This document shows positions 57,006 to 64,000 of a stretch of 64,000 nucleotides of DNA, in pieces. Position 1 is the first letter of the stretch, and each line of letters opens with the position of its first letter. Source of the DNA: CATOSP01 sp965205385 (GTDB lineage: Bacteria > Chloroflexota > Dehalococcoidia > Lucifugimonadales > UBA3495). The position numbers and the translations under genes were made by a program. A model generated the notes under the pieces. That model saw only the letters and a list, made by a program, of their open reading frames with translations. It did not search any database and was not told where the DNA came from. The stretch covers positions 1-64,000 of the forward strand of contig CBDBGS010000006.1 in assembly GCA_965205385.1 (NCBI GenBank), in the 5' to 3' direction.

Positions 57006-58808
57006 TTATTGCGTATCGGCAGCCTTTATCCACTCCATGTGAGTGAAGATTTGCCTACGATTCCCTGGAAAGACGTACTCGGAAACTACGTCCGGGTTCA
57101 CCACAGCGGTACCGGGGAACCAGATCATGGGTAGTACTGGGAACCGCTCGAACAGATAGTCCCCCATCTCTTGCTCTTTGGCGTGCCTTGCCTCCTGGGT
57201 GGTGGCGCTGGTCAGCTCCAGATACCTTTCGCGGAGCCAATCGTTCTCATAGGCGTGGACAATTCCCTCCACGGGGTCGTAGTAGGTGCGGATCGTGAAT
57301 TGGGGGTCCCGGTATGTCCCGGAGATGGCGATTACGTGCCCTTGGTATTCCTTGTTCCTCCGCCTATTCGAACTCTCGGCTCCGGTAATTTGAGTGTGCT
57401 CAACATCCAGCCCGATGGCCTGGAAGTAGAGGCCGATGGCCTCTCCCACCTGGACTTGCTCGGGCACACTGGAGCTCGTACTCAAATTTACTCTCACCTT
57501 GAAACCGTTGGGGTATCCGGCTTCGGCGAGTAGTTCCTTGGCCCTCGCCGGGTCATAGCCATACATCTCCTCCCACCTGGCGTCCCAATCTGGGTTCCAG
57601 CCCGGGAGCGTGCTGTGGAATCCCCAGACCTTGATCTCCTCGCCTACCCCGCCGAACAGCTCTTCGTTGATCTCTTTTCGGTTGATCGCCTTGTTCATGG
57701 CTTGACGGACTTTCATAGCGTTCTCATTTTCCCCGACCCATGGGTCGGTTCCCATGATCTCCGGCGTAGTGTAGTATTGCCCGCCCAGCCACCACATGGA
57801 TTGCACCGACGGAAGCACGCTGTTCCATTCCACCATGCCCCGGTCTACTGCCGTCTCCCGAAGGTCTCGTGGAAGGGCCACAAGATGAATTTCGCCCGCC
57901 AGAAGAGCGGCCAAACGGGTAGCCTCTTCGACTATGAATCTCTTTTCGAACTCTTCAAACTCTGCGGTGTGCCGCCAGTGGTCTTCGACTCGCTCCATCA
58001 GTAACGAGGTGGCGGGCACACGGTTGACGTATTGGTATGCCCCGGTCCCAATGGGATGTTCTTGATAGCCCTCGATACCTTCCGCGTCCCATTGCGCTTT
58101 GCTGATCAAATTAGACGTCCCATGCCCTCCGTGGTTAAAGAAAATAACGGTGAAGCTGTCCGGCTTGGTCTGGTGTATCTTGACTTCGGTGTCACTAACA
58201 ATCTCGACATCAGCGATCGTACTCTGGTAGGGAAACCTATCTTCCCCGCGGCCTCCCTCTCCCTCCGCTACTATCTCAAACATATGCTTTACGTCCCTGC
58301 TGGTGACGTTGCCCCAGTTACCATGGAAGGGAACATCATCGCGCAAGAGGAACGACCAAGTTAAACCGTCGGCAGTAACAGACCATTCCTTGGCGATTTC
58401 CGGTATCAACTCACCGGTGCTACGTCTGACGCCGATCAAGTTTTCGTAGATGGTCCGCTTGTCAAACCCTACAGAAGGCGCCGCCCAGGGCAGGTTGGTC
58501 TCCAACCCTATTCCCCCTACGGTGGCTATCAGGCGCTTGGTGGTGCTGGTCACCATTTCCGCGCGTACTTCCGCCGTAGGCGTAGCTATCGCCGTTGGAG
58601 GGACTGCCTGGAGGACCGCGGTAGGCGTCGCAGCCATCCCTGGCTGCGCAAGGGTTGGTGGCGTGGTCGCGTCTGCCGACGCCATCGCCGTTGTAGCCTC
58701 CGGCTGGGTCGCAGGTATGGCAGTGGCTGTCCCACTGCATGCAACGACCACCATCAGGAGCAGCATTACCGGAGTAAAAAATATTGCTCTAAGGTCGAAT
58801 CGCGCCAT
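57006..58808 (-). CDS. ABC transporter solute-binding lipoprotein, family 5 (OppA-like)
   Basis: 600 residues from ATG 58808, which has a ribosome-binding site (aggagg); an upstream in-frame start at 58871 is less likely. The lipobox is VVVACSG, followed by a Thr/Ala/Pro linker (about residues 25-80). The SBP_bac_5 domain starts LPWAAPSVGFDKRTIYENLI and shows MKVRQAMNKAINRKEINEEL and ARAKELLAEAGYPNGFKVRV. It binds oligopeptides or similar ligands and delivers them to the OppBC channel. It is the first gene of the operon. Confidence 0.94.
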   Translation of the reverse strand: MARFDLRAIFFTPVMLLLMVVVACSGTATAIPATQPEATTAMASADATTPPTLAQPGMAATPTAVLQAVPPTAIATPTAEVRAEMVTSTTKRLIATVGGIGLETNLPWAAPSVGFDKRTIYENLIGVRRSTGELIPEIAKEWSVTADGLTWSFLLRDDVPFHGNWGNVTSRDVKHMFEIVAEGEGGRGEDRFPYQSTIADVEIVSDTEVKIHQTKPDSFTVIFFNHGGHGTSNLISKAQWDAEGIEGYQEHPIGTGAYQYVNRVPATSLLMERVEDHWRHTAEFEEFEKRFIVEEATRLAALLAGEIHLVALPRDLRETAVDRGMVEWNSVLPSVQSMWWLGGQYYTTPEIMGTDPWVGENENAMKVRQAMNKAINRKEINEELFGGVGEEIKVWGFHSTLPGWNPDWDARWEEMYGYDPARAKELLAEAGYPNGFKVRVNLSTSSSVPEQVQVGEAIGLYFQAIGLDVEHTQITGAESSNRRRNKEYQGHVIAISGTYRDPQFTIRTYYDPVEGIVHAYENDWLRERYLELTSATTQEARHAKEQEMGDYLFERFPVLPMIWFPGTAVVNPDVVSEYVFPGNRRQIFTHMEWIKAADTQ

Positions 58809-59274
58809 TGTTATGCCCTCCTGTAGATATTGTCTCGAGAGTGCAGATTCATCAGCCTGATATTTCCGCACAGAATCATAAAATTGTGGTATATGAAAGG
58901 GATTGAGTGCAGCGCGTCATGCCCGCCATCTACTGCATAGTGGGAGCGTGGCAAGACGAGATCGTCTGGTGCGTGAGTATACCACCTGAATTGTTGGTGT
59001 CAACAGATACGTAAATCCCGTACACACCCTATGCGGGACTTCGAGGATAGAGGCGGAAAAATATTCCGATTCAACCAGACCGGAGCGTCATGGCCAAGGG
59101 ATATATACGATATCCGGTGGTAGATGGAACATGCGGAAACTCCTTGACCCGTTCCGCAGGTGTTGGCGCACCAGAGTAATGGCATCGGAGAAGTCGGGCG
59201 GATGTCGGTCATCCCAGGCAGCCGCTCGGGCAGGCGCGGTTTCCTCGGACCCCAGGACGCGGCCGCGGGCTCGC
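58809..59274. other. intergenic, operon upstream region
   Basis: The promoter of the Opp operon should lie here (minus strand). An AT-rich stretch at 58872-58900 (minus: TTTTATGATTC) is the best -10 candidate, but no clear -35 was found. No ORF has family features. Confidence 0.4.
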
Positions 59275-60876
59275 CTAGCCCTCGTATACTGTCTTTCCCC
59301 CGACGATAGTCCGCTCCACCGGGATGTCCTTGATGGTCATCGGATCCACCTGTGTGGGATCTGCTCCCAGCACCACCAAGTCTGCTAATTTTCCCACCTC
59401 AATTGAGCCTTTGGTGGCCTCCTCAAAGGAGGCGTAGGCGCTCTGACGGGTGTATATGCGCAGAGCCTCCTCCACCGTGACCTTCTGGTTGGGCCCCCAC
59501 TCGTTGCCCCGGCTGTCGGTTCTCGTGACGCAGCTTTGGATGCCGAGCAACGGCTCAAAGGGCCCCGGTGGATAGTCCGTCGCACCCGTGGCCACCACAC
59601 CGTAGTCCAAGAACGAACGCTGGGCGAACATCCACTGCAGACGCTCCTCACCGTAGAAGGGCATCTTCTCGCCGTGGTGGTAAACGTAGGTGCAAAACGG
59701 AGTGGCGATGGTGCCCAGCCGGCGCATCTTGCCGAGTATCTCCGGGTTGACCAGCGTGCAGTGCTCCACCCGGTGCCGTGGATTGGGTCTGGGGTCTGCC
59801 GCCTGGGCCTTCTCGTAGGCGTTCAGCACCATGTCGATGGTCAGGTCTCCGTTGGCATGGATGCACACCTGGAACCCCGCCCGGTGCATTTCCATGACAT
59901 TCTCTTCGATTTCCTCGGCGCTCATCGCCAGGATGCCGTGGTCGCAATCGCTGCCGATATAAGGCTCAGACAAATACGCGGTGCGGGCGGCGATCGCACC
60001 GTCGGCCACCATCTTGATGCCGCCCAAACGCAGCATGTCATCGCCGAGTCCCGTCTTAAGACCAGCCTCCCGCAGCGACGGAAAGTGTTGATGGTACATC
60101 AGGGCGTAGACTCGCAGCGACAGGTCGCCCGCGTCCCGGCCCTCCTGATAGGTGACGAACTCATCCCGGATAACCCTGGCGTCGTGGACGCTGGTCAGCC
60201 CCGCCTTGGTCAGCATACGGCAGATCGTCCGCAACCCTTCCCGACGGATTTCCGGGGTGTCCGAGGGAATAAGCCCGAATCTCACGGGCTCGATAGCCCG
60301 CTCGTAGACAACGCCGTTCAGCTCGCCGGTATCCGGGTCCCGGCCCAGGCGTCCCCCGAAGGGATCAGGGGTATCCCGGGTAAAACCTGCTGCCTCCAGC
60401 GCCGCCGTGTTCAGGTAATAAATGTGACCCGCACGATGGGACACCATGATGGGATGGAAGGTGCTTACCGCGTCCAGGTCCTCCCGGAAAAGGAAGCGGT
60501 TCTCCACGGTCTTGGTGTCGTCGAATTTGAACCCCTGTACCCACTGGCCCGGGGCGGTGGTCTCCGCTCGTTCCCTCAGCGCGGTCTGGATCGCCGTGAT
60601 GGTGGGCAGGTCGCAGTCGGCGGCCATCACGTGACGGATACCGCTGTTCAACACGTGGATATGCGCGTCGATGAAACCGGGCAGCACCGTCTTGCCGGTC
60701 AGGTCCAGGACCCTGGTGTTTGGACCTACCAGGTTGGTCAGGTCGGCGGCGCTACCCACACCTATGAACTTACCGTCCAGCATCGCCGCAGCCTGGGCGA
60801 GGGGCTGGCCTGGGTCCATGGTGATGATATTGGCGTCGCGGACGACCAGGTCCGCCTTTAACCACGTGCTTGTCAT
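59275..60876 (-). CDS. YtcJ-type metal-dependent amidohydrolase
   Basis: 533 residues. Amidohydrolase_3 features: N-terminal beta sandwich (VVRDANIITMDPGQPLAQAA), metal motif PGFIDAHIHV, then GGIKMVADGAIAARTAYLSE (a Lys is at KMVADG), GFQVCIHANGDLTIDMVLNA, RVEHCTLV and a C-terminal YTRQSAYASFEEATKGSIEV, GKLADLVVLGADP. Substrates of such enzymes are amides, carbamates or similar. It is 42 bp from the GMC gene upstream on the same strand, so these two are probably co-transcribed. Confidence 0.93.
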   Translation of the reverse strand: MTSTWLKADLVVRDANIITMDPGQPLAQAAAMLDGKFIGVGSAADLTNLVGPNTRVLDLTGKTVLPGFIDAHIHVLNSGIRHVMAADCDLPTITAIQTALRERAETTAPGQWVQGFKFDDTKTVENRFLFREDLDAVSTFHPIMVSHRAGHIYYLNTAALEAAGFTRDTPDPFGGRLGRDPDTGELNGVVYERAIEPVRFGLIPSDTPEIRREGLRTICRMLTKAGLTSVHDARVIRDEFVTYQEGRDAGDLSLRVYALMYHQHFPSLREAGLKTGLGDDMLRLGGIKMVADGAIAARTAYLSEPYIGSDCDHGILAMSAEEIEENVMEMHRAGFQVCIHANGDLTIDMVLNAYEKAQAADPRPNPRHRVEHCTLVNPEILGKMRRLGTIATPFCTYVYHHGEKMPFYGEERLQWMFAQRSFLDYGVVATGATDYPPGPFEPLLGIQSCVTRTDSRGNEWGPNQKVTVEEALRIYTRQSAYASFEEATKGSIEVGKLADLVVLGADPTQVDPMTIKDIPVERTIVGGKTVYEG

Positions 60877-60918
60877 ATCGGCATCCTGCCCAACAAACCC
60901 ATATTTGGAAGTCCTCGC

Positions 60919-62493
60919 TTAACCCGCAGCAACCCACTCGACAACACGTTCCCCGATCATTAGGGCGGTGGGATGGAGACCCCCGGACCTGGGAATCCTC
61001 GGCACGACCGACGAATCCGCCACCCACAGCCCGCTGACTCCCTTGACCCGGCAATACTGATCGACCACCGCCATCGGGTCTGAATCGGGACCCATCTTGC
61101 AGGTACCGGACACGTGCCGGGAGGTCCCGACTGTCTGGCGTATCCACGTGTCGAAAGCGTCGTCGTCGGCCAAGACTTCGTCCGTTGGTTGAATCCGGTA
61201 GTCGAATACGTCCCTAAACTCGTCGGATTCCAGGAGCCTAAGCCCGAATCTCAGGCCCTCCCTCACCCTCCGGCTGTCGTCAGGATGGTGGAGATATCGA
61301 TAGTTAAAGGTCGGCTGTACGCCCGGGTCGGCCGACGCCAACCGGACGTGTCCTGAACCTTCGGGCAACCCGAGAGTGCAGGATATGCGGCCTGCGCGGT
61401 CAGGAGGAACGTCTCCGGTCAGGTACCTGGTCCGTATCCCCGGAACTCGCTCCGCCCGTGGGTCGACGACAGTGCTGGCCCTTAGCACCATGTCGTTGAC
61501 CTCGTTCCACCCTTCTGACGTGTAATGCAGACCAAAATGGGGCGCCTCGTCCTCAGAAGTCAGGGTGATCCCGTCCTTGACCTTGAAGGTAATCTGTGCG
61601 CTAAGGTGATTCCAGAGGCTCTGCCCTACACCGGGAGCTTCCTGGACCAAGGGTATTCCGAATTGCTCAAGTTGGTCCCTGGGACCGATCCCCGATAGCA
61701 TGAGCAGTTGGGGTGACCTAATGGCCCCCGCACTGAGCACAACACGGTCTGCTTCGAGGGTAAAGACTTCGCCCCCGCTCTGGGCTTGCACGCCCACGGC
61801 CTTCGACCCTTCGAACAATACCTTCTGGACGTGGACTCCTCCCCTCACCGTGAGGTTGAGCCGGTGGCGCATCGGATTGAGATGGGTTATGGCGGCGCTC
61901 ATCCTAACACCGTCCAGTTGGTTGGTGGGGGAGACGCCGAGGCCCGATGGGTTTGCGCCGTTCGTATCCTCGGTGGCGCCGTACCCCGCCCGGACGCAGG
62001 CTGCATAGAAGGCCTTTTGAACGTCGGACATCTCGCCGGACTGCTTTCGTCTCACCGGCATGGGCCCTTCTGATCCATGGAAATCGTCCTGGATGTCCAG
62101 GTCACTCTCCATTTTTCTGTAGAAGGGCAGCACCTTGTCATAAGACCATTCGTCGTTACCCAGGGCAGACCAGGAGTCGAAGTCTTCGGGGAATCCTCTT
62201 TGCATTGCCTGACCGTTGATCGATGACCCTCCACCGATCACTTTGCCCTGCGCCACGTGAATCTCCCCTTGTTCCTCGGTGATCGTTCCCCTTAGGGCCC
62301 AGTTGTGATCCGAGTTCGGGGATTCCGCGAATCTGGTCCCGCCGTACTTTATCTCGTCAGGCAGATTGACGTAATCAGGATAATCATTCCCCGCTTCTAA
62401 CAACAGAACGGAAGTACTCGGGTCTTCAGCCAACCTGCTGGCCAAGACCGACCCAGCCGCTCCTCCTCCAACGACGATGACATCGTATTTCAT
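60919..62493 (-). CDS. GMC-family FAD-dependent oxidoreductase
   Basis: 524 residues. FAD motif VIVVGGGAAGSVLASRLAED, VLLLEAGNDYPDYVNLP, and GKVIGGGSSINGQAMQRGFP; second signature LSAGAIRSPQLLMLSGIGPR. C-terminal catalytic pair: His in SRHVSGTCKMG and His in GGLHPTALMIGERV. It oxidises an unknown alcohol or polyol substrate. It is intact and paralogous to the pseudogene at 35209-36774. Confidence 0.94.
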   Translation of the reverse strand: MKYDVIVVGGGAAGSVLASRLAEDPSTSVLLLEAGNDYPDYVNLPDEIKYGGTRFAESPNSDHNWALRGTITEEQGEIHVAQGKVIGGGSSINGQAMQRGFPEDFDSWSALGNDEWSYDKVLPFYRKMESDLDIQDDFHGSEGPMPVRRKQSGEMSDVQKAFYAACVRAGYGATEDTNGANPSGLGVSPTNQLDGVRMSAAITHLNPMRHRLNLTVRGGVHVQKVLFEGSKAVGVQAQSGGEVFTLEADRVVLSAGAIRSPQLLMLSGIGPRDQLEQFGIPLVQEAPGVGQSLWNHLSAQITFKVKDGITLTSEDEAPHFGLHYTSEGWNEVNDMVLRASTVVDPRAERVPGIRTRYLTGDVPPDRAGRISCTLGLPEGSGHVRLASADPGVQPTFNYRYLHHPDDSRRVREGLRFGLRLLESDEFRDVFDYRIQPTDEVLADDDAFDTWIRQTVGTSRHVSGTCKMGPDSDPMAVVDQYCRVKGVSGLWVADSSVVPRIPRSGGLHPTALMIGERVVEWVAAG

Positions 62494-62766
62494 GGTCCCT
62501 CCCTAAATCTCAATCGCTTGAATCAAACTGATTGCCATGAGGGGCATTATAACTAAGAAATGCCAATACTGGCTCGAAACCAAGGCGATTCGGATCAAAC
62601 GCCGGGGCCTCGGTCCCGGACCGCGTCCGTGGGGGCCTAGATAGGGAGTGCCAACTTCTTGACGAAGTCCATGGCATGTACGGCGGAACGACGAGTTTGG
62701 CTTTAGACGGGCTTGGCTTTGATCGATGTAGTTTCTATACTCACGGCGAAGGGAGTTGAATTAGAG
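62494..62766. other. divergent intergenic region
   Basis: It separates the minus-strand GMC/amidohydrolase pair from the plus-strand S51 gene; both promoters should lie here. An AT-rich tract at 62520-62570 is the only visible candidate. Confidence 0.45.
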
Positions 62767-63534
62767 ATGGGAAAGTTGGTCGCTATAGGCGGGGGTCGAA
62801 TGGCCGACGGTAAAACGCTTGCCATCGACAGGGAGATCGTCTTACTCACCGGCAAGAGCCGTCCCCGGGCCCTGTTTGTCCCGACCGCGAGCAGCGACTC
62901 GCCTGAGCGATGGCAGGCATTCCAAGAGGTATATGGATCAGAGTTAGGTTGCGAGACCGGCGTGCTCTATCTGCTAGGGGTCCATCCGTCCAAGAGGGAG
63001 CTTGAAGACAGGATTCTCTCGTCCGACCTAATATACGTCGGCGGTGGAAACACGCTCAAGATGATGAGACGCTGGCGTAGGCTGGGGGTGGACAAGGTCT
63101 TGGAAGAAGCATACCGGAGAGGAATCGTCCTCTCCGGGCTGAGCGCGGGGTGTATCTGCTGGTTTAGCTGGGGTCATAGTGACTCCATGGCCTTTTACCA
63201 TCCCGAAGACTGGAAGTACATCAGAGTGAAGGGGATGGGGCTAATCGACGCTTTTTGCTGTCCACACTTCGACAGTGAAACCAACGGTGTCAAGCGGATG
63301 CAGGACTTTCATGGGATGATGCGAAGGCGCTCAGATCTGGGGTTGGCTCTCGACGACCACTGCGCGATAGAAGTCGTCGATGATACCTACAGAGTAATTA
63401 CCTCACAGCCTGATGCGGCGGCATACAAGCTCTTCAAGTGGGCTGGAGAGCTGTCAACCCAGCGAATAGAGGAGAGGGAGGAATACCAGCCAATCGCAGG
63501 TCTATTGCGGAGGGCGTCATGGACAGGGGGTTGA
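62767..63534 (+). CDS. S51-family serine peptidase (cyanophycinase/PepE-like)
   Basis: 255 residues from ATG 62767 (gaaggga upstream); the frame's earlier start at 62713 lacks a ribosome-binding site. GKLVAIGGGRMADG start, LIYVGGGNTLKMM, then the nucleophile elbow GLSAG (Ser126) and a late His (CPHFDSE). Related enzymes cleave Asp dipeptides or cyanophycin; a bacterial group with unknown substrate also has this layout. It fits the peptide-scavenging neighbourhood. Confidence 0.88.
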   Translation: MGKLVAIGGGRMADGKTLAIDREIVLLTGKSRPRALFVPTASSDSPERWQAFQEVYGSELGCETGVLYLLGVHPSKRELEDRILSSDLIYVGGGNTLKMMRRWRRLGVDKVLEEAYRRGIVLSGLSAGCICWFSWGHSDSMAFYHPEDWKYIRVKGMGLIDAFCCPHFDSETNGVKRMQDFHGMMRRRSDLGLALDDHCAIEVVDDTYRVITSQPDAAAYKLFKWAGELSTQRIEEREEYQPIAGLLRRASWTGG

Positions 63535-63602
63535 GGCGTCGGGAATGTGCTTCTTCCCGGCTGGCCCGGGTTACACGCATGACCCTCCAAGGAGAGGTGA
63601 GT

Positions 63603-64000
63603 ATGTCAATTTCCAAAGGCGTGATCCAGACTGTTGTCGGGAACGGGGAAGAAGGCTTTCATGGTGATGGCGGTCAAGCTACTCAGGCCGCCTGCGAACT
63701 GCCGTACATGTGCGATTTCGATACCGAGGGGAACATGTTCGTTTGTATGGGGCGCACCCATCTCGTCCGCCGGGTCGACGCCGAGAGCGGGGTTATCACG
63801 CGGGTTGCCGGAGCGGGAAGTCGGACTACTCTGGCGACGGCGGGGACGCCCTTGAGGCCGGTTTCAATATGCCTTACGCCATCGCCGTGGACACGAATGG
63901 AGATATCTATCTGGCGGAACGATTCAACTTCGTGGTCCGGAGAATAGATGGAACCACGGGCATCGTGTCCACCGTTGCGGGCAATGGCGAAGAGGGCTAC
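63603..64000 (+). pseudogene. NHL-repeat protein start, frame change, runs off the window
   Basis: From ATG 63603 (aaggagaggtgagt upstream): VIQTVVGNGEEGFHGDGGQA, PYMCDFDTEGNMFVCM, HLVRRVDAESGVITRVAGAG. Near 63818 one base seems missing; the next frame continues KSDYSGDGGDALEAGFNMPY, AIAVDTNGDIYLAERFNFVV and VSTVAGNGEEGY to the window end. These are NHL propeller blades. It is incomplete, and the frame change may be a sequencing error. Confidence 0.75.

Noticed and set aside
59536..60861. 441-aa plus-strand frame opposite the amidohydrolase
   Set aside because: Antisense shadow of a clearly conserved enzyme.

Overview
This is a GC-rich bacterial segment, by eye about 57-60% GC. It has no rRNA, no intact tRNA and no CRISPR array. 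The gene content best fits an uncultured Chloroflexota lineage of the Dehalococcoidia/SAR202 type. That content is a YtcJ-type amidohydrolase, GMC flavoprotein oxidoreductases, gamma-glutamyltransferase, SMP-30/gluconolactonase, an oligopeptide-type ABC importer, and Pro/Thr-rich lipoproteins with RCC1-like 'CGLREDG..CWG' repeats. The assignment is inferred from gene content only; nothing phylogenetically diagnostic is present.

Layout. (1) 0-10 kb is an accessory region. It holds a decayed higBA pair, a gene cut by an insertion sequence, a compact cluster encoding three TIR-type proteins plus one partner (5.7-8.05 kb), a 147-bp MITE, toxin and peptidase fragments, and a SpeE-like methyltransferase. 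(2) 10-13.3 kb is a nest of transposons: an IS1182-type element inside an older transposase, followed by an IS21 remnant. (3) 13.3-20.1 kb is one giant RCC1-repeat lipoprotein gene, broken by about seven frame changes and containing a fresh 456-bp tandem duplication. (4) 20.5-24.1 kb holds a probable PD-(D/E)XK protein with a partner, an antitoxin-Doc pair, and a coiled-coil/membrane protein pair. (5) 24.2-32.3 kb is a transposon graveyard with a helicase fragment, a transposase-XRE fusion and two lipoprotein remnants. (6) 32.3-41 kb is a decaying catabolic block: gamma-glutamyltransferase, esterase, GMC oxidoreductase, DUF4166 protein and gluconolactonase. (7) 41.5-48.4 kb holds a tRNA-Arg 3' fragment, XRE remnants, the third IS copy, a degenerate J-domain protein, VapBC, and broken UDG-like and endonuclease-like genes. 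(8) 48.7-64 kb is healthier: an XRE regulator, a hydrolase, a membrane-anchored PQQ-type propeller, a complete five-gene Opp-type importer operon, an amidohydrolase, an intact GMC oxidoreductase, an S51 peptidase and the start of an NHL-repeat gene.

How it fits together. The Opp importer, amidohydrolase, GMC enzyme and S51 peptidase form a plausible peptide/amide/alcohol scavenging module; the 32-41 kb block looks like a second module losing function. The rest is mobile or defence-related DNA. Three copies of an 1859-bp element are inserted in CTAG targets, and one IS630 element in a TA target; for three of the four the interrupted host reading frame can be rejoined exactly. The best candidate for an undescribed system is the TIR cluster at 5.7-8.05 kb, which lies between two same-orientation copies of a 39-bp repeat.
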